64,000 nt of DNA from contig CAJNOP010000109.1 in assembly GCA_905250075.1 (NCBI GenBank), positions 239,940 to 303,939 of the forward strand, given 5' to 3'. Within the stretch, counting starts at the first letter, position 1. Each line of letters starts with the position of its first letter. The position numbers and the translations under genes are program-made. This DNA comes from Rotaria sp. Silwood1. Taxonomy: Eukaryota > Rotifera > Eurotatoria > Philodinida > Philodinidae. The notes below the pieces were generated by a model. The model was not told the origin of the DNA and searched no databases. It worked only from the letters and a program-made list of their open reading frames with translations. Below are positions 24,398-35,976 of the stretch, piece after piece.

Positions 24398-24925
24398 TGT
24401 CGCAAGTGTCGTGTTTTGCGACACATTGTATGACACATTAGAGTGCGACACAAGGAGCTCACTGCGACACATTTTCTCCAGCAGGACCACGACACATGTC
24501 GTACGACACATGCGACACATTTTCTATTGGTCCTTTTGGAAAATCATATTTCGATGTTTTTTTTTTCAATTTAATTCCATTTAATTATTCCTATTCTGAA
24601 AATTCAAGCTGGTCAGATCCTGGGATCTGTCCAATCTCGAGTTGATCTGATTTGTATCAGACCGCTTCAGAGTAGTCCTCTCACGATCATAGATCGAGGT
24701 TGGCATTTTCTTGATAAAAAAAATAATCGAGAAATAATATAGAAAATAAAAATAATTTGAAATTTCTTTTTCTATGTTAAACCACGTTGCTTATATATGA
24801 CCATGTGTGCATAATAAAACGGTGAACGAATAGTCAGCAGACAGAACGCTACAAATTCGTATACGACACATTTTTCTACTGGAGTGTGCGACACAATAAT
24901 TCACGACATATAAACGCGACACATT
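24398..24925. repeat. Two clusters of a GCGACACATTTT motif
   Basis: 24398-24525 and 24862-24930 hold about twelve copies of GCGACACA or CGACACATTTT in both orientations. The 330 bp between them are ordinary AT-rich sequence. The architecture matches the ACTAGTC element at smaller size. Confidence 0.72.
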
Positions 24926-24959
24926 TTTATTTAGTGTGCACATATAACGATACTCATAC

Positions 24960-25215
24960 ATCTATATCTCAATTTATATCGACTAAAATACTCCAAACAA
25001 GACTGAGATTTTTAGAGCATAAATATAGAAGTAATGATATATTTATATCATAATTTAAATCGACTGAGATTTTCAAAACAAGACTTAGATTTCTCCATCC
25101 TAGATATAGAAATAATGATATTGTTATATTTTAATCTGTATCGACTGAGCAAAATTAGATTTAGGTATAGAAGCAATGATATATCTGTATCTCAATTTAT
25201 ATCACTTGAGCATGA
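24960..25215. repeat. Diverged tandem repeat, unit about 75-80 bp, about three copies
   Basis: Each unit contains TATATCTCAATTTATATCGA, ACTGAGATTTT and TATAGAAGTAATGATA blocks with small differences. The third copy is shortened. The tandem ends just before the orphan exon at 25287, so the long open frame from 25034 is partly repeat. Confidence 0.75.
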
Positions 25216-25286
25216 TGGTTTCGCCACATATGGATGCGGAGGTATCGGTAAATATATATTTTATCTATTGTTTTGTTGGATTTTAG

Positions 25287-25538
25287 GATGTGCAGATGAA
25301 AAAGTTTGTGAACCACCAGCAGTATTTATTCGATATGATTGTAAAACACATTATACTAATTTGGGTATCGAATGGGTTAATTTGAACTGGGATTGTACAC
25401 TAGCATACCTGTATATTGATTTAAATGATAGAGATCAACAAGAATATAAATGGAAAATGCAACATAACAACATTGATTTGGCGAAAAGTCAGATGGATCC
25501 AAAGTCGATAGAATGGGAAGAATTTCATAACACATTAG
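25287..25538 (+). CDS. Orphan internal exon, unknown function
   Basis: A 252-bp open segment is bounded by TTTTAG at 25286 and GTAAAAG at 25539, with protein-like composition. It contains four cysteines (CADEKVCEPPA, YDCKTHY, NWDCTLAYLYIDL) and an acidic C-terminal half. I do not recognise the family. No convincing upstream or downstream exon was found; the 5' side is tandem repeat. It may be a surviving exon of a gene broken by repeats, or part of a longer gene whose exons I missed. Confidence 0.4.
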
Positions 25539-26851
25539 GTAAAAGATTGTATTGTTTTTCTTTAGTTCCAAAGGTGTTATATATTGTAAGAGAAAATAAG
25601 TTTTAAATTGTTTTTCACTATGTTTTTTTATCTTTAGTTTATAAGGGAGAGATAATAATGTTCTAAAGTTTGGTATTTTTTATTATCGTTCTTTGATTTA
25701 GAAATAGAGCAGAAATGTGTAAATTATGTTGCTTGAGTTATTCGAGTTATATTTAGATAACTGTAAGAAATTTTTGGCGAGAGAAACTACAATTGCTTGT
25801 GGAAAGGTTTTAAATAGTATTTCATCAAAGAATATTCTAGTCTTTACTATCTAAAGTCTCAATTAACTAAAAAAATTTCGTTTGTTTTTTTAAGATTATA
25901 TTGAAAAAAAGATCAATGTTAGATTATTGGGTAATTCATCGAGGTACGTATGAAAAGTCGATTTAAATTCTTCTTCTGATGATGCATGTGAATGACTAAG
26001 TCTAGATAGAGGATATGTTAAGCAGGTTGAGATAACTTACATCCCAAACTCATTTTATTTATTGTCCATACTATCCATACGAATGAAAAATTAGTTCAAT
26101 TGACAATGTTGACAATGGAAGAATGAATTTTCGTGAACAAAGTTGGATACATCCGAAACAATCTTTAAAATAATAAAATACCGTTTCCGTATATATTTAT
26201 TTAAAAAAACATGTTTAAATAAGTTTTGTGAGTGTCATAAGGTCCAGTTTTAGAGTTTATAAAACTGCTAAAATATATTAAATGTTTTTAGATGTTTTGC
26301 TGTTTGAAAATGTTTAGCACACAAAGATACTTGTTTAGAATTTCATCGAAATTAACATACGTGACTGTACCAAATCCCCTTCTCTTGTGGAGGGACAATT
26401 GCTTACTAAAAGTCATTTTTATAACCATTGACATAAACGATTTAGAAGAGAAATCTTTTATGCATTTTTTGAGACCTGCCCAGACTCTAAGTGACGAACA
26501 GAGACAGAAAATCTCAAAATACTATCAAAATGTAAAAAAAAAAAAGAAATAGGTCTATCCCCAAAAATCGAAAGATTGTGTCCTTCAGCATTTTCAGAGG
26601 TACGTCGAAAAAGTCTAATGCTTTGGATTTAGAAGTTTCTCGATATAATCCATTGTTTGAGCTAAAAAAAGTCCAAGAAAAATTGTCAGTGATTGATTCT
26701 ATATAAGTTTAGTCAGTCTTCTAGCGGATCTTCTCTTAAGATTTTATCTCGTACGTTTTATTTCTTTCTAAAATAACTTTCATAGAAATAAATGGGAGAA
26801 AATAATAAACAATTGATTTTCTCTGAAGATTTTTCTTTTTCTTTTTTTTAG

Positions 26852-27299
26852 CAACATCGGATCCATTTCATTTACTCAAGAAATTTCAAATAATGAGCTT
26901 GATGATATATTAGTATTATCTGACGATCGACTTATCGTAGTTAACTTTATTGCTACATGGTTTGAAAGATGCTGTTCTTTTCTTTAATCATTAAATAAAT
27001 GATTTCTTTTAGGTGTAATTCATATCAAGATATCACTTCATATATGGATTGTTTAAGTGTTCAATATTCAAATGTTCTTTTTCTTAAAGCTAATATTGAA
27101 AAATGTTCGGTAAAACTTTATTAATTTTTATTTCAAAATAGTAAATATTTTCTTTTTCTTTTTATAGAGTGACGTTCTCAAATATTGAATTGATGATAAG
27201 CCCACATTTCTCTTTTTTCAATATGAAACAGAAATTGGTCGTTTACAATCTATTAATAAAGAGACAATTGAAGAAACAATTAAAAAATATAATAAAGAG
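26852..27299 (+). pseudogene. Thioredoxin-like protein remnant, three exons, one in-frame TGA
   Basis: Exons 26852-26959, 27013-27109 and 27168-27299 splice in frame. They read as a thioredoxin fold: LIVVNFIATW, then the active-site position, then VLFLKANIEKCS, KPTFLFFQYETEIGRL and a C-terminal helix. The WCxxC centre, split by the first intron, is WCNSY, so the second cysteine is lost and redox activity is unlikely. A TGA follows VLKY in the third exon, just before IDDKPTFLFF, where the fold expects one continuous chain. The first donor is GTTTGA, not ideal. No start exon was found. This is probably a decayed copy; a re-coded TGA is unlikely because the active site is already degraded. Confidence 0.65.
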
Positions 27300-27565
27300 G
27301 TACTATTGCAGAATAGTCAGACTACCACAGTTTGAGATAGATGGTTCCTTTTAATAAATTTTCATTGATATATCCTTTATTCAAACGATAGTTTTTTCTA
27401 TTCATTTATTTATTAAAAACTATACTGGTTCGATAGAATTTCACATGTGACCTTGTTAATAAATTCAGACATTATAGATATTGCGTTACTTGTATTCCTA
27501 ATCCATTCTAATTTAGATATGTAATCGAAAAGAAAGAATCGTTAAAATGAAAATTTATTAGAGTA

Positions 27566-27779
27566 GAGTGGGGTAATTGCATAAAAAAAATCAGTCTTTG
27601 CACTTGTACCTATCATAACTCAGTCATTTTTTGGAATTTTTTTCTACTTTTTCTTCAGACGTGTAGAGAAATTTCAGCTCTACAAGTTCATCTAAAAATT
27701 ATCAAGAATTAATTGCTCGAAGTTGTTCAATCACTTTTTTTCTGGTAGCTCCTACAAGTTTTATGCAATTACCCCACAT
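27566..27779. mobile_element. Short MITE with GTGGGGTAATTGCATAAAA ends
   Basis: GTGGGGTAATTGCATAAAA at about 27569 is repeated inverted at 27758-27776. Two further direct copies of GGGGTAATTGCA follow at about 27779 and 27808, as if a second copy is nested or truncated next to it. The interior is non-coding. It lies just upstream of the transposase remnant, which may share these ends. Confidence 0.75.
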
Positions 27780-27897
27780 GGGGTAATTGCATAAACATAC
27801 AGAATGAGTGGGGTAATTGCAAACACCTATGTAAAATTGTATCCACTTTGTTGTTTCAATTTTTCATTTTCTTAGTATTACTACTTTAAACTTTTAG

Positions 27898-28429
27898 GGT
27901 ACATGGAGGCAGTGGAAAAGCCAATACAACCGTTTTATTGACTATTGGTGCTGATGGCACATGTCTTCCTCCTTATATTATATACAAATCATTAAGATTG
28001 TATGATAAATGGTGTCCGAAAAATGTTATACCTGGTGCAGTCTTCAATGGTACTGAATCAGGATGGATCGATGAAAATTGCTTTTACGACTATCTTTCGA
28101 AGTTATTCATTCCAAAAACTGGTCATTTTCCACGCCCATTATTTTTAATAATCGATAATCATTCTACACATTTATCAATCAAAACGGCTAAGCTAGCCAT
28201 CCAACATGAGATTCATATATTATGTTTACCACCACGTTCTACCCATATGCTCAAACCATTGGACATATATACACTTAAGTACGTGAAAACTCAATGGAGA
28301 TCATTGTTATGGGAATTTAACAAATCATCACGAAACAGAGCACTTGATAAGCCTGATTTTGTCAAATTATTTTCAAAACTTTATGACTATGCATTATTAC
28401 CTGCTCATTGCGCACCATCGTTTGCATGA
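27898..28429 (+). pseudogene. Truncated pogo/Tigger-type DDE transposase
   Basis: The frame opens after a TTTTAG at 27891-27896 and reads VHGGSGKANTTVLLTIGADG then LPPYIIYK, the core of DDE_1 transposases (pogo/Tigger/jerky group). It has LFLIIDNHSTHLS, with the second catalytic Asp, and LPPRSTHMLKPLD, with the third acidic position. The N-terminal helix-turn-helix and CENP-B-like DNA-binding domains, and the first catalytic Asp, are absent. The protein stops soon after the catalytic core. The element is therefore dead. Similar intact genes have about 500 residues against about 177 here. Confidence 0.85.
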
Positions 28430-28449
28430 GCAGGTATTTATCCCATGTG

Positions 28450-28760
28450 AAAGCCAAACGCAGACTACACGCGTTTAAACGCGTTTATAAACGCGTTCAG
28501 ACGCTGTTACGGTTAAAACCTCGAATGCAACGCGTTCAGACGCATCTATGAGATGCGCCTGAACGCACTTGCACCTATGATCGCGCTTAGACTCGTTTCA
28601 TAGATGCGTCTGAACGCGGTTGTACCAATGATCGCGTTTAGACGCAACCAAAATCAAAACGCGTTTACTTGTTTTTAGTACAAAACGCTACTAAACGCGT
28701 TTGAAGTACTGATCGGGTTTACTCGCGTTTCAAAAACGCATCTAGATGCACCTGCAACAG
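28450..28760. repeat. Cluster of AACGCGTTTAGACGC-like motifs
   Basis: About fifteen variants of ACGCGTTTA, GCGTTCAGACGC and GATCGCGTTTAGACGC occur in 310 bp, in both orientations. The block begins just after the transposase stop and may be the 3' subterminal region of that element. GC and CpG content are far above the flanks. Confidence 0.78.
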
Positions 28761-29141
28761 GAACAAGTTTTACAGTTGTAATAGTTAAAACGTGATTGGC
28801 GGATGGTAAACGTATAATCGTGTGCAGAAGTGTTAGGAGTGACATCTTTCTCTATGTTTTTTCTTTCATGTTACTTTTGTTCGTGGTCTTTCTTCTCCTT
28901 TTTCTTTCTTCATTTTTGATATTATATATGTGCGTGCATAACTATTGTACGGGGACACTTTTTCTTTAATAAAATAGAAGAAAGGTCAACATTTATTCAA
29001 ATCGAACTCCAAGTGCAAAACATAACCCAACAAGAAGTATGTTAGATGTATGAAGATATATGTCTTTTCTACGTGTTTTGTGGAAAATTCGAGTCATCTT
29101 CACAAAACATAAGCAACTTACATTGAGTGCTGCATATTGTT

Positions 29142-29414
29142 TAGGGTGTTGGTGTGGGTGGGTGTGGGTGTGGGTGGCGGGTGTCTGGGTGTGGGTGTTA
29201 GCGTGTGTGGGTGGCGGGTGTGAGTGGCGGGTGTGGGTGGGAGTGTGGGTGCGGGTGCGGGTGTGATTGTAGGTGTGGGTGCGGGTGCGGGTGTGATTGT
29301 AGGTGTGGGTGTGGGTGTGTGGGGTGTGGGTGTTGGCGTGTGTGTGGGTGTGGATATGAAAAAGAGGAAGATTAACATCCATACACGCACACCCACATCC
29401 TTTCACCCACACTC
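29142..29414. repeat. Head-to-head telomere-like array, longest G-rich tract in the window
   Basis: 29142-29353 is G-rich and starts TTAGGGTGTTGGTGTGGG. It includes a nearly exact internal duplication of GGTGCGGGTGCGGGTGTGAT (about 29248 and 29279). 29378-29414 is C-rich, ending CACACTCTAA. Several open frames overlap it; all are repeat translations. Confidence 0.88.
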
Positions 29415-30651
29415 TAACTATTACTATTCATGTTCAGACGTACCTAATATTAAAAAATGATCGTTATATTATTCAGTTTTGATTGCAGTTCTAATCCAAG
29501 TAGATGATTGAATTGCAAAGAAGATCATTTTATATAACAGAGTATTGTATTCGACTATTATTTCTGAAAAACAGCTATTGTATCTTCGTGTATGTTTATG
29601 GGTATATGCTTCTCGTTTTTATCAATCTGAAATTGTCTTGCACAAAAACACATGGGTTCTCTACAATAGCATTCCTATGTCGTCGCAGGAAGTGAATATT
29701 TTAATAAAACAGATGTAGAAAATTGTATGCATGGTTTTTCACAACGAGTCGATATGTATTTACGCGCATCTTATAAGCTTTCACGTTTTTCATGTAAAGA
29801 TTGGAGCAATTTGATTTCAGTGAGAAAGAAATAACTATATGACGAAGAAAACATCTAACTGCAGGCAAAGAACAATGTGTACACTCTTAAATGACAGAAA
29901 TTTGCATATCGTCGTAGCATCGATTCTATGATCTGCTTGCATTTATATGCTTAATTAAGCATAGTTTTAGTCATTTTTCAGGTATATGCCAGTAAAACTT
30001 TGGCATTTACATGCAAGTCATATGTCTTACATGAATATTCAAGAGTGTTCTATACAATTATAGACAAACACAAGAATCATGAACAGTTTCGCATGTTTCT
30101 GTTAAAAACTTGTATATCCATGCATGTGGTATTGCCTTACATTTATGTACAATAATGAAGATGATCTACACTCGCTTGAATTTTCATGCCTAACATGGAA
30201 TGATAGTAAAAAATTGAATTTCTGAAAATATGATATTCCTTCTATCAAAATATACGCTTTCATCATTTGGATGATATTGATTTGTTGATGCAGTAAACGA
30301 TAAATTAATTGACTTCTGACATCTTGATTGTGTCTTTTAAAATTCTTTAACTTGCAATGGAACTTAGATTACTTCAACGTTTTTTTCATGGCACATATTC
30401 GACAAACGCGATTGAAAACAATACATAATTTGAATATGTTTCATTATGTTTATCGAATTGTACTTCATATATATTTTTTTTGTTTGTTTTTCATTACCGT
30501 CCTATTTATAGATTGAATCAATTTTAGATTTTTTTCCCATTTTCAAAACCCTTGTTTGTTATATTCGAGTAAAGGTTTATTTAATGCATTGATTAATTTT
30601 GCGAAACAATGTCTATAAAAAAATTTAGTTTCTTCTTAAAATGTTGTTGGC
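29415..30651. other. Gene-less AT-rich stretch
   Basis: No family features in any frame. ATGTAAGTC/TTACATG-like words recur between 29930 and 30200, compatible with an old repeat. Confidence 0.45.
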
Positions 30652-30738
30652 GATGGAGTTTTGAGTGAAGTGTGAGTGTGACTTTGGCTGTGGATTTTAT
30701 CTCAGTTTAACTGCATCACCCACCAATACCCACACCCT
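30652..30738. repeat. Short degenerate head-to-head telomere-like array
   Basis: G-rich 30652-30695 (GAGTGAAGTGTGAGTGTG), then C-rich 30715-30738 ending CCCACACCCT. It lies about 350 bp upstream of the P-loop gene start. Confidence 0.6.
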
Positions 30739-31087
30739 TAAGGTCCATGGTTAAAGAACACCGGTAGATGTCATATATTTGTAGTTCTTTGAAAGTAGGT
30801 AACTTAACTTTCACTTCTTTTGACTCGTCTTCAACTTCACCTGTGAGAAGTTTCTTTTCTATTCTTATCTTTTCTTCTTTTCTGTGATGTATGCTTTTTT
30901 CTTTTGACGCAGTTATGGACGTATGCAGATTGGTTTACGCACGCAGAAATATACTGCTCACTTAAATAACCTGCATTTATAAGTGAGTTTTTCAACTTTC
31001 ACAATATTCTGACGTCATTGGTTGCAAAAGGCGCAGTATTCATTCTTCAAATTGCGCAATTCGACAAAGAACTTTGCTCCCCAGATC

Positions 31088-31615
31088 ATGGTCGACTTTA
31101 TTTTCATCAACGGTTCTCCTGGTGCTGGCAAATCTTCTGTTTGTGAACTCATTCAGCGGAATAAATCATGGCCTTCGATTGATTTTGGATGTCTTCGTGT
31201 CTTTCACTTGGATAGAGAATGGTCAAACGTCTCAGCTGAAGAAGAACAAATGTCTTTCGAGAACTTAGTGTTCATTCTAAAGAATTATTATCGATATGGA
31301 TATAAGAACGTTCTAATTAATGATCTAACAGATGCGAAAATACAGCAATTACCAAACTATTTATCGCACGACGAATTCAAATATCTAATTGTGACTCTGA
31401 CTGTGAGCGACGATGAAGTTTTGAAACAACGTGTTCTGGAACCAACGCGAGATAGTGGATTTCGTAATTTTGAACGTGCTATTGAATGGAATGGAGTTTT
31501 GAAAATGAGACAATTGTATAGGAATGAAGTCAGACTAGATAATACGAAGATGACAGTGAAGGAAACAGCTGATCAAGTTTTGGAGATTGTGGACCAGTTT
31601 CTACAGAAAAGTTAA
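31088..31615 (+). CDS. P-loop kinase-like ATPase, intronless
   Basis: The frame gives 175 aa from 31088 (MVDFIFINGS), or 197 aa from the upstream ATG at 31022. The later start is preferred because it begins the beta-1 strand right before the Walker A motif, as in small nucleotide kinases. Walker A is GSPGAGKSS. Further features are LDREW, a hydrophobic Walker-B-like VLINDLTDAK, and the basic lid-like segment VLEPTRDSGFRN. The C-terminus is an amphipathic helix. The fold suggests phosphotransfer to a small molecule (AAA_33 or zeta-like P-loop kinases); the substrate is unknown. Absence of introns, in a genome where neighbours have several, fits horizontal acquisition, which is common in bdelloid subtelomeres. 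That is inference. Confidence 0.75.
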   Translation: MVDFIFINGSPGAGKSSVCELIQRNKSWPSIDFGCLRVFHLDREWSNVSAEEEQMSFENLVFILKNYYRYGYKNVLINDLTDAKIQQLPNYLSHDEFKYLIVTLTVSDDEVLKQRVLEPTRDSGFRNFERAIEWNGVLKMRQLYRNEVRLDNTKMTVKETADQVLEIVDQFLQKS

Positions 31616-32893
31616 CTAAAAAGAAGATTTCAAAAGTCCTACGGATAACTATCGAACGGAAATCATTTTGACTTTATGTCAAAGTATGTTGTACACGACT
31701 TTTTCAGCATTTTAAAAATATACTTGATTTTCTTTGTCGGTCCAAATAGAAATTAGTTTCTTTTTACTTGCAATCTTTTATCAAGATACTGCTGCGAATT
31801 TCAGATCGAAAAGTTGTGATTGACCGAGAAGAACAAGATTTCTTCGAACTTAGACTTCGCAACTCATAATTAACCGCACAACGCTTGCTATGTCACTGCT
31901 TTTAAAGATTGACGAATAAACCTGAAGCGAGAGCCTGATCAGGTGTTGGGACACTCTATTTGAGTAAACATGCGAGATATCAGTTAATTGAGTATGCAAA
32001 ATGTTTGTTTTATTTGTAAAATAAGAAAGCATTATCCATTTCATGCTTTTTAATTCAGTAGATAGCTGTATCGCAATTTTCTATCATTATGAAAAACAAA
32101 CAAATTACATTCACTTGAAGAATTGAGCCAAATCATTCAATTAGCTTATATAAAAGTTTTGAATTAAAAATCGATATGAGCAATGTGTCTGTTGACATCC
32201 GATGGAAAAGATTGTTTGAGAACGACATTAATGGCTCTCAATGAATTAGCAATTAAGTTCAAAATATAACAGAAACCTTCCAGGGAAAAAAATTTCGTTG
32301 ATGACACCAGTACTATCTCGAAAGAAGTCTAGCTTGAGTTTCCAGCTAGAAATGAACTCAGAGTTTAACTCATCAGATGTGATAACGAAGAAAATCTTGT
32401 TGTCAAATTATTCTGCAAGAAGAGCGAGAATAGTTTGAAATATTCGTTGTTCGTGTTAGAAGAGCTTCAATTGCATTCTCTTAGATAAACAGTAATATTA
32501 GTACACATTATTCTTTCATTCAATGTGTGACTTCATAGATGCATTTTGGCTCAATTCGAAATGAAGTTCACTTTATTTTTTGATTTTTCCACTTGCTTTT
32601 ATTGCGAGTGGTATATTTCAGCGTTTTTGCAAGACACTTACTCGCGTGAGTAGTTAATGAAAGTGAACAGACAAAGCTGCATGCTTATATTTCTTGTAAG
32701 ATGTTGGACATATTCAAATAACGTGAAAGAACATGAACCAAGCACCTTCATATATTGACTAAAAAGGACATTACAACAACTGATACATATTTTAGTTCTT
32801 TTAATTATATCATTAGTATATTCTGATGAGACATTTTTTTCCCACAAAACAAACGCATCTGTGCTATTTGCTACTATATTTGCATCAGTCTAT
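31616..32893. other. Gene-less stretch downstream of the P-loop gene
   Basis: Only short frames on both strands with no family features. Nothing else recognised. Confidence 0.45.
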
Positions 32894-32945
32894 GCGGGTG
32901 AGTGGTGTGGGAGGGTGTGAGTTTACACACTTACACCCACACCCT
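32894..32945. repeat. Very short head-to-head telomere-like array
   Basis: GGGTGAGTGGTGTGGGAGGG (G-rich) meets ACACTTACACCCACACCCTG (C-rich) with only a few bases between. The right border CACACCCTGTTTAAC resembles that at 5577 (CACACCCTGTTAAAG). Confidence 0.75.
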
Positions 32946-33285
32946 GTTTAACTGTCCAATCTATCTCAGAATTAGCTAATCGAGATCATTGACAGAAGTC
33001 TGCTGAGAACCATCTTTGAAAGCATTGACAAATCTTGTCGATTGTTGGTCATTCTTAGTTGTGTTATCCTTAAATCGCGATGGCTATTTCAGTACTTTAT
33101 TAAATGCATTTTAAAATCTAGAAATGCACTAGGACCTGAATTGAAGAAAAAATTTTAAGAAAACTAGAAAAAAAATTTGACGCGCGCGTCAATAGATTTA
33201 CTTGCTGCTACCAAGATAAAAAAGTCGAACTTTTAGTGTGAATGTTAGTATTTAAAAAAAATAAAAATAAGTCAATTGTCCATGA

Positions 33286-33898
33286 TTATTTATGAACAAT
33301 ACACAGTATTTTGTATTCATCTCTCGTTTCTTCCGTATTGCTTTCAAAATTTGGGAAAGATAAATATTTGCGACATGGAAGCACATGGCCAATAATTTTA
33401 CTATCAGTTGTACACCCAATGTAGACCTCTACCGGATCGTCATCCCAATATTTAGTTTCAAATACATTGTCTGGTATCTGTCCTTTTTTACTCGGTAGCC
33501 ACACTAATTTTAAGCCAGTTGGATTCGTTAGTATTGCTAGTTTACACTTGCCGACATCTGCTTTGATTGCTTGAGGATATTGAGAGTAGAAAATAGCTGT
33601 TATGCACTTGTCTTAACTGTCTACACTATGGTGTTTTACATAACCACGTACTAAAGAGCCATAAGAATCATGATTACCATACCCTTGTAAATCGACCAGA
33701 CCAATATACATTTGTTTCATCGGTGATGAACCATCATCACTGGCATCAACAAGAACAGCATCAGATGGAAACTCTTCGCTCGACGAGATTATTTTCCACA
33801 AGAGATTAGGACTCTCTAAAGCGAAAGAAGTAGCTCTTGATCTGATACGATCGCTAGCCAACACAATACTTACCTGTATTTGCGCACATTTTTTTCAT
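33286..33898 (-). pseudogene. DM9-domain protein with one in-frame TAA
   Basis: Exon 1 (33898-33874) encodes eight residues from ATG. Exon 2 (33815-33286) follows a 58-bp GT/AG intron in phase. After 77 coding codons a TAA (33613-33615) interrupts, and the same frame then continues for over 100 codons to a normal stop. The downstream part has the DM9 signature: KLVWLPSKKGQIPDN, DPVEVYIGC, KIIGHVLP and DEYKILCI. The upstream part is a weaker repeat of the same pattern (LLWKIISSSEEFPSDAVLVD, MYIGLVDLQG). DM9 proteins are carbohydrate- or microbe-binding in some animals, so a lectin-like role is likely for the intact ancestor. Either a young pseudogene or an assembly base error. Confidence 0.7.
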
Positions 33899-35976
33899 AT
33901 GTATTGAAAGTGGTAGTTACTTTTGGTGGTGTGATGATATGTAACTGTAAATATCACTGCAGCAATATTTGCTTATTTATTCAAGCGCAACGAAAAAAAA
34001 TAACGCTATCGAGTTGTTAATGATGCTCTATCTTACATTACTACATGCACGCTTTATCCGTTCACAGTATACACTTTAAAGTAGGCACGTAAGTAACGGT
34101 ATTATTTTTCTCTTATTTATATTTGATTTAAAATAAAATAAAATATAAGTAGCATCTTTTCATCTTGAGGATGTGAGTTTATAGTGTGATACAGCTGCCA
34201 AAATCGAGATGTCATCACGACTAAAGGAATCATCAGTTGGTTTTAATTACTATGCATATTTGTATGATTACGAATATCCAACACTATATATACATTCTAC
34301 TCTGCTATGACAACAAATTATATGAATCATCTATTGCATTGTGGCAGTTATTCTATTTTTTTTTGGTTTGGACTGTTTATTTTTACGCTCACAAGCGCTT
34401 CTATGAGGACATATAAAGATACTTAAAAATCACAACAGGACGAACGTAGGCAATGTGAGCACAGTTTCATCGATATGACACTAGTCTACAATGTGACACT
34501 TTGGACAACATGAACAAAAAAGATAACGAAAACTGACAAAAAAGAAATATAAAGAAGAAGAAAAGAGTACGAAAACAAGACAGAAAGAATATGGGAAAAG
34601 GAATAAAGATAAACGAATCAAAAGAAAAAAAACGACGAGAATGGAAGATAAAAAGAGGCACATAGATGCATATGGAGGCGTTTAGCCAACAATATCAATC
34701 CACTTAAGAAGAAGAAACTCATGTATCTCTTTCAATTTTTTCACTCTTAACATTCGAAAGAAATGATCAAGATAATCTCCTTGATTTTTTTGAAATCGTC
34801 CCACAAAAATAGAAAAAATCGAATGATTCTTCATTTGTCATCGAGAACAAATTCTGTTTTGACACATAGGAACACCAGTGCACCAATCTCATTCAGAGTC
34901 GAAACTATTGTCTCAAGATATCTTGATAAATTTTTCACAGAACAGCGAATAGAGGAAAAGCCAGACGAGATGCGAAAAAGCATGTTCATAATACTGATGT
35001 TGATAATGATTTTCTCGCTTTTAATCATTTCAGTTTTCCAAAAGAGTACTGAACGCTGTGTACACCTTTCTCAATGGTCGGTATTAATGACAGCTTACTA
35101 GTTCAATTCAAACTTCGTAGTCGCCCTATATTTCCTATATATTCGACAAAGTCTACATTCTTTTTAAATGAAATAAATTTTAACAAGGCAAAGCACACAT
35201 GCTTCTTTACAGATTGCCATAGTTTCCACAGTAAGAAAAGAACAGAAGCTAGTGACATTATATTCATATTTTATTCATGTTCACCGACATATTTATTTTT
35301 AGGATTGGCTCCTTTTTATCTGAATTGTCTTGTTAAAGATGACTAATGTGAAAGACTTTATATTGACTTCTACAAAAGATTATGTGACAATTATTATAGA
35401 TTAAATACTTACTTTTATAAAGAGTATAGAATTATCTTTTGATTTTGATTTGTTTTCAATGGTGTTCATTTGAAAATAGAACCTTATGCCAAAGGACACA
35501 AAGTTTGATCAAGCGGGGTTGAAACGAATAGATAATTATGGAACTCAAGTGCACAAATGGATGTGAATATGTAAGAATACAAAGACATTACCCACACCCT
35601 TTATCAGCAACTATGAAATATACCATTATTGTGGTAGTTGATCTCACTCTTCACTCTACAGATATGTACGATAAATCTACACCTGATAAAGTCATAAGAT
35701 ATTCATCTAAACATATAATGAATAACGTATTACCAAATGGTTTTGCTTTTTCACGATCTTTACTTGTTGAAATAAATGACGAGAAATAAAATACTTTATC
35801 TTTTTTCATATATTCTTCACGTTGTTCATCCGTTAGTCTAACATCACGGTAAACATGAAAGAAACTTCATCCTATTTGGTTTTGACTTAAAGATTCTGTT
35901 AATAGAAAACAGAATGAATATAAAGTTTTTATCGGTTTATGTATAATACTTAAAGAATTATGAAGAACGAAGTTAA
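33899..35976. other. Mostly gene-less; two unproven membrane or secreted frames
   Basis: 34763-35101 encodes a basic 112-residue frame with one strong transmembrane helix (MFIILMLIMIFSLLIISVF), which could be the start of a type II membrane enzyme. The frame at 35102-35335 (KLRSRPIFPIYSTKSTFF) might be its continuation, but I found no consistent splice join. 35538-35789 is another small frame. It includes CCCACACCCTTT at 35591, a single C-rich telomere-like word. I do not call genes here. Confidence 0.3.

Noticed and set aside
24099..24584. 161-residue open frame
   Set aside because: It crosses two motif-repeat blocks (CGTATACGATCGT and GCGACACATTTT) and shows no domain; the opening is due to repeat composition.
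21374..24930. Possible CRISPR array from repeated short words
   Set aside because: The words are degenerate, irregularly spaced, in both orientations and in a eukaryotic genome; no uniform repeat-spacer structure.
28993..29460. Four long frames across the array at 29142
   Set aside because: Same reason: hexamer-type repeats stay open in several frames by chance.
34467..34663. Two minus-strand frames rich in Phe, Ser and Leu
   Set aside because: They are translations of a purine-rich low-complexity stretch (GAAAAAAG-type).
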